DNA of 64,000 nt from positions 47,865,455 to 47,929,454 of the forward strand of contig CM053799.1 of NCBI GenBank assembly GCA_028671895.1. Direction: 5' to 3'. Of this stretch, positions 36,421-48,990 are shown one piece after another. The number at the start of each line of letters is the position of its first letter. The stretch's first letter is position 1. The stretch comes from Oenanthe sinensis. Taxonomy: Eukaryota; Streptophyta; Magnoliopsida; Apiales; Apiaceae. The notes beneath the pieces were generated by a model. It ran no database searches, had not been told where the DNA came from, and saw only the letters and a list, made by a program, of their open reading frames with translations. The position numbers and the translations under genes were made by a program.

Positions 36421-37482
36421 GGCTATAGATACAAAAGTGGTGTATGTAATTTTGGTGATGACTTTTAGTTGTTTTACGAGTAGAAGAATGAGCGGGAGTA
36501 AATTTTGGAATGTTTGACCTGGTGAAATGATTAAATTACGGTGATTGCCACTGGTGAGTTGGGGTAATTTATGGGTACGTGAGGGGTACATTTGGAAGAG
36601 GAATCGTATGTTTTGGGAGGTGCGTAGTGTATATATTATTTGTCTCATATATGGTAGGTGAAGAAACAGCTTGTGGTTAGATAATGTTTTTTATTTTATC
36701 AAATTTTTTTATTTTTTTTCCCTATAATTTTGATAATATAAATGATTGTTATATGGCAAACTCAAGAGTTTTAAAAATTGGAAAAAAATATATTAAAATT
36801 TTCTAATAAATAATATCAAAAATTATTTAAAGAATTATATAATTAGTATCATTGTCATTATACTAATACAGTAGCATCTTGATAAATAAATAACCTCGTT
36901 AAATGAATGATTTTTTCTAATTTTAATATAATTATGAGTTAATAATTACAATTAATATAATTTTCGATCCGAACGTATTTGTTTATTGAAATACAATGAT
37001 AAATAATATAAATATGCAGTTAAATGGTTCGAATTTTATTTTATTCACGTGATTAATTAATTATAGCAGTGGTCTCACAATGAGTGATATAAAAAATATA
37101 TAGTGGCGGTAGTTAGGAATATTAGGCCCACACTGATGCAATCATTAGTAATTAACTACGCCCGTGCTTCCCAAATGAATGTTAATTTATATTATAATTA
37201 TATAAAATTTATATTAGAATTTTAGTTATACTTAACGATATATATTATTAAACAAAATTTCTTGAAAAATGATCTAATCTTATCATTATTAAAACATTTT
37301 AAATTTTATATTTATTGAGTCATTATTCGTTGTCTAATAAAAAATTAAACAATACCATACATGAATTCTTGCAAGTTAAATAATGACAAATAAACTACCC
37401 AAATATGACAGTTTAGGCCATAATAGCGATAAATGTTTTTTTATCTTTCGTAAAACTTTGAAATTATGTTTTAAATTCACCA
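36421..37482. other. AT-rich spacer upstream of the WPP-associated protein gene
   Basis: Promoter-proximal and intergenic sequence. Increasingly AT-rich leftover sequence from about 36690. No gene or bounded element recognised. Confidence 0.5.
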
Positions 37483-38193
37483 TCAATACTATATTATTAA
37501 AACCGAAAGATTAAAAGTTTTGGTCGTCGGTTGGTTTGGTACTGGGTGAACCATAGAAAAGATCTTGACCGTCCAATTTTAAGTGAACCATTGAAACAAT
37601 CTTAACCGTTAAATTTTAATAAAATATAATTTTAAAAGAATATAGTCGTACATACAACTCTAACAGCAGTAGTCCTCTTTTTATACAACTCATCAGAGAT
37701 ATAATAATATTATATTATATTTAAATTATATTCTATATTTTTATTTTACAAATCCTACTTATCCTATAATTTTTATTTAATATATCATTAAAATTTATCC
37801 TATAATTTTAATTTAATATATCATTGAAATTTATGATAACATTGAAAGTTTGGTAGTCGGTCAATATTTGGGCCGGATAGTTGATTAATTGTTGGGCCTA
37901 ATTTTAAAATATTAATCTTCTAACTAAAAAACAATCTCATATTAATCTTCTAACTAAAATATCTCACATTAATCTCCTAAGTAAAATACATCTCTATACA
38001 AAACAAACAAAAATTATCATATTAAAATATAAATACAAATAAATTATATAAAAATATATACATATAATATTAAATAAAATTTAAATTTAAATTATACAAA
38101 TACAAATAAATTCAAATCATTATAAAATATTAAAATAAAAATATTAAAAAACTAAAAAAAATTCATCCGTGCATCGCACGGGATAAAAACTAG
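37483..38193 (+). mobile_element. Non-autonomous Helitron (711 bp)
   Basis: Begins TCAATACTATATTATTAAAA after an A. It ends with hairpin CCGTGC-ATC-GCACGG (38167-38181), a short spacer and CTAG at 38190-38193 followed by T, consistent with A/T insertion. The head sequence, including CCGAAAGATTAAAAGTTTTG, is shared with the element at 54638. An internal segment near 37850-37910 resembles the head again. No Rep/helicase coding. Confidence 0.75.
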
Positions 38194-38263
38194 TAAGTCT
38201 TTATTTACAAACACGTCAATCATTTGAGACCTGCCAAAATCACCAATATACACGGGATATATT

Positions 38264-38476
38264 ACTGTCCCGTTTGCCTAAGTTTATAAGCAGCTTATAA
38301 GCTGAAAAAATTGATATATATGTACTTTTTCTGAAAATAAGTAACTTATTTTCAAATTTGAAAATAAGATTTGGTCTTAAATTTCTAAAATAAATATTAA
38401 TTTTCAAAAAAAAATATGAAAATACTTTTTAAAAAAAAATAACTTCTTACTTATAAGCTAAGCCAAACACCCCCTA
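38264..38476. mobile_element. hAT-type MITE-like element
   Basis: The left end carries GTTTGCCTAAGTTTATAAG and the right end CTTATAAGCTAAGCCAAAC, an inverted pair typical of small hAT-like plant elements. The interior is a palindromic AAAATAAG/CTTATTTT stretch. The target-site duplication is not clear. Confidence 0.55.
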
Positions 38477-38479
38477 CAA

Positions 38480-39702
38480 CTCATGCGTAAACAATTTCTA
38501 TTTCTTCCTTCAAATATAATTCTCAAAGTGGTATTAGAAAATTTGTTTTAATATATTCAGTGTGTGAATATATCATACATGTGGTAATAATGGTTAGAGA
38601 ACCATTAACAATGAGTTAAAATTTACCAAGATTTGATGGACTTAAAATCTTGGATTTTAGTCTTGTGATCAACAATGTTGAATGACCTCCCATGAATATG
38701 TATGTGCATGGTGTATAATTATTTTTGAAATTAAAAAAAAATTGATTATATATTAATATAATTTTGAATTTTAAATCAGAGTGATATTTATAATATTTTA
38801 GGATTTATGTGAAATATTTAAAAATTTAAGTTAGATGTTATAAATTAATCTGTATTATACGAAAATATAGATACATAATAGAAATTTTAACTAATAAATA
38901 AAATATTTTAATAAATTATAAAATTAAATATTTTAAAATATATCTTAAAATATAGTCAAGTATAAGTATAAAGTTGACATTATATAATTGATATTATATA
39001 TAATTAAAGTTATATTTTTAAATTTGACATATTTAGAGAATGAAAATTATATTTTTAAGTCTCTGCAAGTAAATGATAGGCACGAAAAGTTGTTCAATAT
39101 ATTATTATTTTAAGATTTCTCTCACTTAAACTTTACTTTTTTCGTCATTTCCATGTCTACTTCAATCACATCTGAAATAGTAAAATTACAAATAATTATA
39201 ATATGTGAGATAGACATCACATTTTATATAATATAAAATATATAATAAATTAATAGTCCATGAATAAAATAATATTATAAATTGGCATTTAAATAAACAA
39301 ATTTTAGAAATAAAAAAAATGTGATTATAAATTTGTTTGATAACTTTTTCATAAAATAAAATAGATATCGTTTAATAAAAAAAATATCATAAAATTACAT
39401 ATTTAAGATGTCATAAAATTACTATAATATATATTAATCAGAAATATTAGTTATATCAGAGAGTATTTATCATTAAACATTAAATAATATTAATATACTT
39501 CTATTATAAATAGAGGTAAATTAAAAAAAATATAATAAATTTTAAATTGATTAAAATATGCATTTTTATTGAACAATACCTATTTAGTTATCGTAATAAA
39601 ATGATTCATATGCAACTATCAAAAACATTTACTTAATTAAAATACTTTAGTGAAAATAAAATATGAAATACGTGAGATAATAAAATAATAAAGAATTACA
39701 AA
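38480..39702. other. Very AT-rich spacer
   Basis: More than 1.2 kb of A/T-dominated sequence with no frame, RNA gene or bounded repeat that I can support. Confidence 0.6.
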
Positions 39703-40098
39703 CTAAAATTTAATTTTTTTTGAACACCTTTTCTTCGTCATTTCCATAATTCGCTTGCCCATTCTTTCTAAATGAATCAAGTCGTCATGACAATTTGCAC
39801 CAGTGACAGAATGATCAGCTGGTACCATCATCAATGTTAATGATATCGCCCTACTGGAGGTGGAATCCACACCCCAGAGTTTGAACCCAGAAGTTGCAAC
39901 ATCTTTCATTCTTTCTGTAAACCGTGTGTCAGTGGCTATGTTTACTCCGACTTTGTATACTCCGACTTTGTAGTCATGTCCCAGTGGAGATTTGAAAGCA
40001 CCAGCCACATTCATGCTCAGAAACTTCACTCTGGATGCATGAGAGGGTAATTGTGGCGTTTTTACCTCAACATTACCTTCAAAGTTCCTTGACAACAT
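39703..40098 (-). CDS. Unrecognised open frame of about 131 codons
   Basis: A long open frame in an otherwise stop-rich area. The composition looks coding, with pieces such as FTERMKDVATSGFKLWGVDS and LIHLERMGKRIMEM, and a lysine-rich end. A short tandem duplication gives KVGVYKVGVN. I do not recognise a family, and the beginning overlaps the region of the RPN10 pseudogene's later exons. It may be part of a captured gene fragment rather than a gene. No promoter evidence. Confidence 0.35.
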   Translation of the reverse strand: MLSRNFEGNVEVKTPQLPSHASRVKFLSMNVAGAFKSPLGHDYKVGVYKVGVNIATDTRFTERMKDVATSGFKLWGVDSTSSRAISLTLMMVPADHSVTGANCHDDLIHLERMGKRIMEMTKKRCSKKIKF

Positions 40099-40099
40099 T

Positions 40100-42197
40100 G
40101 CATCGAGTCCTTACCCGAATGCATCTTGTTGATCCTGGCTGAAGACGATAGGAGTTGATGCACATACAACTTACCTGTTGATATGAATGATAGTCCTTTT
40201 GCAACTTCTTCTTGCCTAGTCCTCTCTTTCTCAATTGAAACTCCAAGTGCAAGAGCAAGTTCAGGATCCACATCAAAATGAAAACCAAATAAACCGCCAG
40301 CTGCAGCTGCGACTGAGACCCCACTTCCCTATCTCCATCAGCGGTAAATACAGGAGCACTGTCAAAGAAAACAAAATCCCGAATCAAGCAGATATAAATG
40401 ATTGGAACAAATATAGACATTCGGCACTAACCAACCTTATAAGCACATCAGAAAGAGCATTAGCACCACCAGGAACATGAACGATGTGACTGCTATCATT
40501 ATTGTTCACAGCAGAAAACAGGGCCTGAAGCTTCTCTGTCTTATCATCATCTTCCTCGCCAAAGTTAACAACATCAAGCGCAACACTGTTCTTTTTCAGC
40601 TTCCTTCCGATCTTTCCCAGAACCTTTTTATCATATTTAACTGGACTAAAATCCATAACAAAACATTTAGTCAGTAAAACACATCAAACGCTCAATATAT
40701 TTCCCCCAACACGCACATATAACATATACCTTCCCTCCTACAAACATAATAATTCTCTCACCACCAATAATTCTATTACCATAATGACCAATTTGCTGAC
40801 AATTGTAAGAGTCAGGCCAGGACACGATTTTAAGGCCTTGCCTTCCAATTATGTCATTTAAGCAACTGTAAGATTCATTGCGAAAGGCAAATGGTTCAAG
40901 CCATGAGAACTTTATCATCTTACCTTTGTGTAACAAAGGAGAAGATATTTGCCCTTGCTCTATCAAATATCAATAGGGTTCATCTGGATTATTTTTTAAT
41001 TTGAAGTCTATATACTTGTCTACGTATAGTATAATAAAATCGCGAAAAGAATCCTAATATCCAATGGAAGAATTACAACTAAAACCATTGTCATGAATCC
41101 AGCATTTCAAAGACAGTTTTAATTAATAATCATAGATCAATGAGCAAGCAATTAAAACCATGGCACGATGTTCATACACTTGCATGGAATTATGTATTGA
41201 GTTGCTTATGTACTGACCTTCGGTGCAAATAAAGTTCCAACCCATTTATGGCGTACCAGTTGATCAACACCACCACCTCCCTTATCTCCAGTTGAAAATC
41301 TATTACCTTGTTATCTGAAGGCTGTCCAGATGACCATTTCAAGAAACATAAAAGATGATGAGTATTATAGCCACCAGTTATTCCTCTATACATGTCAAGA
41401 GCCACATTACAGTTAACGAATTACACGTATTTAATTACATTTGGCTACATCTAGTAGTTATCAATTACACTTCACAAATTAAAGCGGCAAAAATAAAATT
41501 CAAGATTATGCAATAAATATATTACGATCAAACTTAAACATATTTCTAGTAGATGCAATAATACTCCAATTCAAGTTAATTGAGGACAATGCATCATACT
41601 TAAAATAACAGAAACACAACTAAAAAGAATACTAACGCCTATAGTAAAGGGGACAAAAAATCGAAGCTAACCGTGCATGCAAGTCAAGATCTTGCCAAGA
41701 TCGCTGGTAGGGTAACCAGAATACAAACCCCTTTCCAACGCCATTGTCAAAACTCCCATAATATTTTCGGGGTTAAACTGTACCAACACAAAAAATTTAC
41801 TTTTTCACATCAAACACATTCTAATTACCATCAAAATTACAAATTTCCTCTAAATCCAATAAGCACATATATCGATAATATCTCAATTGATCTAAACAAA
41901 CTTGCAACATAATTTACACACACACAGAGGTTTGGAAATTTACCTGTGTTTTGGCCCCGCAAATAAGATTAACAGCAGCAGGATGAGCTAGAAACCTAGT
42001 TGGTGAATAATCACCATTATGCATCCATTTAGAATTATCAATACAGATCATTGTCGCCTGATATTATAATCAAATCATTAAATAATGAACAATAAGATTT
42101 GGGGGGAGGGGGGGTTTATTTCTTGGATAGTACTCTATACATAAAACTCGTTAAGGGATTAATCATCGATATACCTTGGAGGCTCTAGTACAATAAG
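40100..42197 (-). pseudogene. RPN10: RPN10 / 26S proteasome non-ATPase subunit 4 (PSMD4), decayed copy
   Basis: Exon remnants: about 42176-42197 (start), 41944-42057 (TMICIDNSKWMHNGDYSP, LICGAKTQ), 41672-41777 (FNPENIMGVLTMA, PTSDLGKILTCMHG), 40436-40645 (SPVKYDKKVLGKIGRKLKKN, NFGEED, NNNDSSHIVHVPGGANALSD), 40175-40358 (DPELALALGVSIEKERTRQEE, the first ubiquitin-interacting motif). RPN10 is the ubiquitin receptor of the proteasome lid/base junction: a VWA domain then UIMs. Damage: ATG of the first exon reads ATT; the exon coding LEIGGE..IIVFAG of the VWA domain is not found; codons after LTMA are shifted and restored about ten codons later; an indel near 40335 puts the UIM out of frame with the VWA part. 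A functional copy must lie elsewhere. Confidence 0.85.
40667..40966 (-). other. Unrecognised 99-codon open stretch inside the RPN10 pseudogene
   Basis: Reads FSWLEPFAFRNESYSCLNDI, GLKIVSWPDSYNCQQIGHYG and GGERIIMFVGGK, ending at a possible donor GTATATG. It occupies the place where the missing RPN10 exon should be but is not that exon. Coding-like composition; no family recognised. A neighbouring open stretch at 41190-41405 (YRGITGGYNTHHLLCFLKWS in one frame, KGGGGVDQLVRHKWVGTLFA in another) may come from the same inserted gene fragment. Confidence 0.3.
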
Positions 42198-42567
42198 TAG
42201 TGACATTAAATTGAACATATGTAGCAATGTTGACAACTGTGGACTCTCTTCTCTTTTCATGTGCTCTGTCTTCAGAAATCTTCAAGAACTCCAAAGACTA
42301 AAAATATCAAAATGTGCTTTCTTGAAAGAAATTGTGAAGAATGTAAGAGGTGATGAACATACTGGGATGGATGCGAAGACTATCAGATTCTTATACCTGG
42401 ATTTGATTATTTTTAAAGATTTGCCAAACCTGAGAAGTTTCAGTCTCTCCATAAGTTTGTGCCTTCAATATGCCCAGTTTAAAGCAATTTCATCTGCTTG
42501 GGTGTCCCGATCTAGAGAATTACACTTGCTTGAAAACAGCCACAGGATTAGTGTCTATTTATACTGA
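42193..42567 (+). pseudogene. Leucine-rich-repeat fragment of an NBS-LRR disease-resistance gene
   Basis: LQELQRLKISKCAFLKEIV followed by IRFLYLDLIIFKDLPNLRSF is the LRR style of coiled-coil NBS-LRR resistance proteins. After PNLRSF the frame slips, and a continuation resembling FNMPSLK is visible one frame over. No NB-ARC domain nearby. It is an isolated fragment head to head with the RPN10 pseudogene's first exon. Confidence 0.7.
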
Positions 42568-42835
42568 GTACGAAGAGGAAGTAGTTGCATACCTAAATGA
42601 CTGCATAATACAAAATTGCAGCTTTAGTAAGGAAATTTAATGTAAGTGCTGGAGGTTCAAGAACTGGAAACATAATCAGGGATCGTTGAAAAAGAGCAGC
42701 TTTAGTAAGGAAACAGAGGATAATAATCGACCATAGCATATCAATCCAGAACCCTTCTGGATCAATCATGAACAAACTGATGGCTAGACTTTGTGCATTT
42801 CTTCATAACATCAACAATTCCATTCCTTAAAATGT

Positions 42836-43117
42836 GAACAGAAGTAGTATAAAAATATATCACTTAAGGTAGTGAATATTATGGTTACTTAAGTTAGTGA
42901 GTTATTCTTCTTCCATACCATTCTTGTGGCAGAGGTCATATATTTAAGAGCACTATATATTATTGTGGCATAGAATTCTTCTTCTCTGTATCAGACTATC
43001 ATCACCAAATTTTTAGATAGATTAAGAGTAATTAAATAGTTAAAATGTGAACAACAGTGGTATAAAATTACTATCACTTAAGTTGGTAAATATTATGGTT
43101 ACTTAAGTTAGTGAATT
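42836..43117. repeat. Two direct copies of a 70 bp sequence
   Basis: The segment at about 42836-42903 (GAATATTATGGTTACTTAAG core) recurs at about 43045-43117 with a few changes, about 208 bp apart. Possibly the remains of a larger duplication. Confidence 0.65.
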
Positions 43118-43759
43118 AAGTAGTTAAAGTATCTAGTAATTCATACTTAATTACGGTACTACAGTATATATGTCTCAACCTCTCAGCATGTATTTTTCTT
43201 GCATAATCTTTGCCTGTAGTTTTGTATGTAGGTGCTATTGATTTTCTTTTCTAAGTATACAATCATCCATTTATACTCCACTACTTCAAATACACACAAT
43301 TACCATTGAAACTCTGTATTTATAATTAAGATTTCAGATCACGACAGCTTAAAGTTTTCTGTATATTTAATGGTCTCATAGCTCATCTCATCTATCTGTC
43401 TCAATGAAAATTGAATCCGCCTCCTTCACATTATTACCTATTTTATCACTTGCAGCAGGTTCTTGATTTACCAAATTAGCATTCATAAGTAATCAATTGA
43501 CAATAGAATTCAAGGTCCATAATTTTTAAAATCATGTTGTTGGATATCTATGTTACATAACTTTTTTTGCAAAAAAAGAATAAAAATTTCCTATTTTTAA
43601 GAAACCTGATAAAGCATTTATATTACAAAGCACACTAAGTAAGCCAACAGTTATTAATAGAAGACTTCAAGTCATTGATCTGTTCAAGCACAAAATGGAA
43701 CATCTCAATCTGGAAAATCGAAAATCACGACCATCAAAAGAAATATAATTAAAGTACCT

Positions 43760-45480
43760 TAACTCCCTCATTGATAGTTTTATCGAGATGTGTTGTCAAA
43801 AAGGTGTGCTTCTCTAGAGATGATATGATATCCATCAAAGAAGTGAGAGCTAAGCTTGAACTATATCTGACCATCTGACTTCCGTATTACCACAAAGTTT
43901 CTGACAGTTTTAAGGACATGAGAATCAAACCCTTTACAAATGAATATATCAAATAAATAAGTAATAGAAACTTTTGCAGTAGTAGTAGATTACTTGATCA
44001 TTTTCTTGAATTTGTCGAGTCGGATTAGTCACAACCTGTTTGTAAGTCCACTTTCCAATAGTTTATGATATGCACATACAATAGCAGTATTGAATACTGC
44101 AGTTTGGAGTGGCAGCCGCCCCTGCTGGCTACCGCCCAAATCCATCTCTGTAAGTAAACATAAGTAAAATCAATATGGAACTGCTCATCTATCTTCAATC
44201 ACCTGCAAAGTATAAATAGCATAGGAAGAACAAACACACACCACAATAAAATATATTCTCTAAATCCCTAAACAACAAACTCAAACTTATGAGTCACAAT
44301 TTTAACAAACTGAACCATTCACTGATGTAGTACTATTATCTAAATTTTATCATCTAAACATAACTATATCATTTAATTTAATTTATATTTATAAACTTAA
44401 AATATTTTAATTATTTTTCTATTATTTAGAAAACTAAAAATATTAATTAATTAAAATAGTCAAAATAAAATTATCATATCATACATAACTTTTTATTATG
44501 ATATAAAATTCACTTAGATATAACAACCACCTAAACTAAAGATATTTACAGAAATGTTCAAAAAGATCTAATTACAATTTTCTTGGAACATTCTCCATTG
44601 TGAACAAAAAAATACTAAATAAGCTTTCACCAAATAAAATACCAAGCTAAAAAAAGTCACAAAAATCAATCTAGAATCACAGTTATCCAGAGCATCCTCG
44701 TGCAACATCCTTCCTGCAAGTAACACAGCCTCCACATCAACCCACAACTAAACCAAGGGCAAACATTTGCACCTCTAAATACCTACACCTGCATTTTGTA
44801 GGACATAGGCATACCAGATCAAGACACCTGTCACCCTGTCCCTCCAACCAACTCAGCACCTCACCTTCTCTCCAGCTGAGACTGAGATCAGCCCTGCAAC
44901 CACCACACCTGCAACCTAACCTGAGAAGTAATCATTTGCATCTACTGCTGCACACCCAATCCAGAATGCAGCTCCTCTACTGGTCCGGAATGGACCTCAC
45001 CAAGCTCAATAAATCATCATTGCCTGAATTGAAATTACTGGCCACAATAATACACAATGCAGGCTTGAGTCTGAGACTGAATTAACACAAACCATCACCT
45101 CCAAATGTTCCAGCCCCAAAATTGTAATACCATCCTGAATGTATTGCTCGGAAAAATGAATATGCAGAGGAATCCAGATGTGGAAATCACTACCATATCT
45201 GTGAACCTCTTACATAGCCATTCCAAGAAATACCACATCTAATATGAGTTGATTTTATTTACGCCCCTGATGCATTATTTTTGGTAATGTTCTTTTTCTC
45301 TAAGTTTCTTTTTTTATTCCTTCAACCGATTCAAAGATTCTTTCTCTAAGCTGCAATTGAAGTTTATGAAACTTTCTCCTCTAAGACCTTAAGCTTGGCC
45401 ATATGCAGCCTTCTTTCATTATGAAGCTCTTCAATTTCATGTCCAGTCTTCAACATTTCCAAACCATTTAGATCAATTTA
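43760..45480 (-). other. Scattered coding-like fragments, origin not recognised
   Basis: On the minus strand three pieces read like exon remnants: LTSLMDIISSLEKHTFLTTH ending at a GTACTT donor (about 43760-43868), MDLGGSQQGRLPLQTAVFNT (about 44040-44153), and GLEMLKTGHEIEELHNERRL, a coiled-coil style piece (about 45365-45480). Between them lies less AT-rich sequence (44700-45000) with no clear frame. I cannot assign a family. They may derive from one disrupted gene or several captures. Confidence 0.3.
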
Positions 45481-46515
45481 TTGACGTAACTCTTCTTTCA
45501 ATTTCTACTTTCTTCAACCTCTTCCTAAAAAATCGGTGAATTGGAGGCTTGATGTTTCTGTGGACATTTCAGGCGTCATGCATGTAATTACACCCTTATA
45601 CCTACCTTAAACACAGCAAGCCTCTGTTGTGACATTAAAACCTGAAAAAATACATGTTATAAGGAGGTAAAAAAATAAAACAAAAGAAAGAAGACAATTA
45701 ATCGATGCAAGAACAACATCAACAGTACCAGCAAGGAAGATGAGGACCATCATAACAGGTGGTAGCCAAGCGGGATTTGTACGATCTGCAGGTGGACCAT
45801 CTAGGCCATCTGAGCCCGACCTTCACCAAGCTTTTCAGGCTCCACCACGTCAAGCAGAGATGATGACCCAACCCGTGCCATATGTGCAATCACAGATCAT
45901 ACGAACCTTATCAAACGTATAGCACACTTTACTAATCATCTTTCCAGAATTGCCATGTAAAGTGAATATTAACAGATTAATCCATTATTAATAATAGAAT
46001 GATATGAAACTACTGTTCAAGTTATAAAATCCCAACACCAATCAACATGAGTTGGTCATAAATCTGGCATTTATACGACCTGCATTAACAACAATTCCAT
46101 AACAAACCTATATGACCCCGATGAATAACCAACTCCCTATAGCTGTCAAAAGCCTAATTTACAACTCTGAACATCAAGAAAAGTAAGAACCCAATGGCTG
46201 TCAAACACGCTGGTTTATAACTCTGAACTTCAAGAAAAGCCAATTTAAGATGCTGATAGTATAACCAAGAAACTGGCAGTATATTTCTGGAAAGCAAGGA
46301 AAGATAAAACATATCGAAGCTAAAGCATGACAATGAAGTAATTAATACCAAACAACCTAGGATCAGTGATACTCAATAGGGTGGACACATGACCATGTTG
46401 CAGTGCAGTGACACTTCTATGCAGAATTTTGCGCTTATTGTATAATGATTTGCGCTTATAGTGAACTAATATTAGATTCAACAGATTGATATTCATAAAT
46501 CCCAACGCGAAATCC

Positions 46516-46600
46516 TTAAGCAACGTAAGGTTTTTCATCATCAAGAAGACCCAACGCGTTGCAAACTTCCTTGAGAGTTTGATAAACATGACCATACAAC
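46516..46600 (-). pseudogene. PIF1/Helitron-type helicase fragment
   Basis: VYQTLKEVCNALGLLDDEKP matches the conserved CxALGLLDDD block of plant PIF1-like and Helitron helicases. It is followed by a stop after PYVA. No other helicase motif was found nearby. Probably a small remnant of a Helitron Rep-helicase or a host PIF1-like gene. Confidence 0.6.
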
Positions 46601-46757
46601 ACCCAACATTTAAATATAACAAACAATCTATGTGAATCAATTACAAAAAAACAGGAAAACAAACTAAGAACTCCAAACACCCAACATTTAAATATAACAA
46701 ACAATCTGTGTGAATCAATTACAAAAAAAAAACAGGAAAACAAACTAAGAACTCCAT
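46599..46757. repeat. Tandem duplication of a 78 bp unit
   Basis: The unit beginning ACCCAACATTTAAATATAAC near 46601 is repeated from about 46679. The copies differ by one substitution and an A-run length change, so the duplication is recent. It lies directly upstream of the helicase fragment. Confidence 0.9.
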
Positions 46758-47379
46758 GATACTATGCAGGTAAAAAAAATAATTGAAACATGCAAACCTC
46801 AAGGTATCTCTAAAGTTAATAATTGTTGAAGCAAAGAATCATCCACATTGCATATCCTATAAATTCAAACATGTATAATTAAACCACAACTATATTAGAA
46901 GCATACACAAATATAATCACACAAAAATAAAGTCAATACAAATTAATTTTAAGGATGTAATTACAAAACACTAATAATTCAAGCTAAAAGTGATAATGGA
47001 TGACAAATCAATGTTAACAGATCACTTACCTTATGCTGATGCACACACTCTAAATGTAGTGTCAATACAGTAGTAGTAATATTGCTTTGGCGTCCAAACT
47101 CAATCAATAGAGTATAACCCATCCTACAAAAGAAAAGTATCCAAAATTAAGATGTAGCATTCTTAATATGTTTTGTAACATGTCTATATCACAAAATCAT
47201 TGTTCAGCTCCTGCAAGACTTCACATCCAAGGCATAAATAATGCATGCATCACAAACACATTGAGAATCATAAAATCATTATACAAAAAAATAATTATTA
47301 GTCAGGTATTAATTAAAACTATATTCAAATCTTTACTGACATATACGAAGAACAAAAGAACACAGTAAAATTGTTATAT

Positions 47380-47525
47380 ACCTGATTTGACCTTTTCTAA
47401 AAAAATTCTATGATATCCAACATCAGTTGCCTCTGTGTAATGCTCTATTACAGGAAATGCAATCTTCTTCACCTGAAATCCACTGCTGACATGCTGCACT
47501 TCATTGCGAATCCTCAGCCCATCTA
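47380..47525 (-). other. Coding-like fragment, unrecognised
   Basis: The minus strand reads GLRIRNEVQHVSSGFQVKKI then FPVIEHYTEATDVGYHRIFL in one open frame, bordered by AT-rich intron-like sequence. A further short piece near 47690-47760 reads FTDVGFIDNHACHPQSNTLI. No family assigned. Confidence 0.3.
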
Positions 47526-48049
47526 TTATCAAACAAAATATAAAGATGTTAATCGTTTGCTAGGAGAAAATAGACTGCAGTAAACTTAATTAACAAAACA
47601 TTTATATTTCTCTATAAAATATTTTGAAAACATAGTTTACCTAGCAGATAGACCTCGATTACCTAGTATAAGTGTGTTGGACTGAGGATGGCATGCATGA
47701 TTGTCTATGAAACCAACATCTGTAAATTGAGATGTGAAGACACTGTTACAGGACTCGTAGTCGTTATCTGCTACGACCATAACCACGTCTTACCATTCAT
47801 CCACCCCTGCCTCTAGCATCGTGATAATCTGTCAACATACAACACTAACAATGTTGAATCATAATTTATATTGCTACTGCAGCGATATAACCCACCACCA
47901 CGCTAATTATACCCTGAGTTGGTCTATCAGGTGACACGATTATATCCCTCCTTAATGCTACAGCAAGAACTTTAAGAATTGCATATGGTCCTAATGAAGT
48001 TCACCTGAAAAAATGACGTTAAAAGATTTTTTGCCTCTTGTGTGGTGTG

Positions 48050-48260
48050 CTAGCAGTTTTCGTCTGTATTAAAAAATTAGATTCAACATACGCTACACAT
48101 GAACATACAAAAAATACAATCACGCACATGTTAGCACTTTTAGCTTTCTTGACATTTGGCTTAGGAGTTTGTTTCTCTTCTTCCCCGGAATCTGACGATT
48201 GTTCTTCAGAACCCTCTTCATCAGAGCTACCATCTTCAGCTTCAGCATCTTCAGGTATCT
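48050..48260 (-). pseudogene. Acidic exon resembling HD2-type histone deacetylase / nucleoplasmin-like protein
   Basis: After a TTGCAG acceptor (about 48260) the frame reads IPEDAEAEDGSSDEEGSEEQ, then SSDSGEEEKQTPKP and VKKAKSA. A later stretch reads TPHKRQK. Acidic-then-KKAK organisation is typical of plant HD2 (HDT) proteins, but low-complexity acid regions are not diagnostic. The catalytic-like N-terminal domain of HD2 (MEFWG..) was not found here. Confidence 0.4.
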
Positions 48261-48429
48261 GCAACATATCGTATCCAAAGAGATTAGATGAAATACAAAG
48301 TAGTTTTATGATCATAAAAATGTACACGATACAATCATACAATTTGCATCAGAAACCAAGAGAAAACATGAAACTGTGTCAGATTAAATCTAATTAAAAT
48401 TGCAACAAATAATAATCTTCTCACATGCT

Positions 48430-48990
48430 TACAATAGCTCATATTTTACAATCCTGCTCTTATCCTTACAAATCTTGAACAGTTCTTCCAAAGTCCGGTA
48501 ATTAACTCCTCTAATATCAATTTGCTTATACACACATTATAACATCCAAAATCAAAGGACATCATTATCTAATAATCAAAGTGATAATGTACAACTAGGC
48601 ACAATTAAACACTCAAAACTTATTATCGAAGAATTTAAATAATCCTATTATAAAATATTATTCATGTGATATACCGAGGCTAACCTGAAAGATCCATTTG
48701 ACCGTGGATAATAATACTTTGTTAAGTATTAGGATATACTTATGTAACAAGTGGTAACCACAAAATTATACAATTTGTTAAGTGTTCAAGAATTGTGTAT
48801 CAAAGTGAATATCAAATCATAATCAGTGTGCTTATTATTTGGTACTAATTAAATGATGCCAACAATTTAGGTCAATTAATCAAATTGGTTGATGGGATCA
48901 TGATTTAGAACTGTGCTTCTTAAAATGTTATTCAAGTGTAAAGATTGATAGAATGTTGGAATCTGAAATTATTTACTCGATCATTTTTAG
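48430..48990. other. Spacer without recognised features
   Basis: AT-rich, many stops in all frames, no bounded repeat. Confidence 0.5.
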
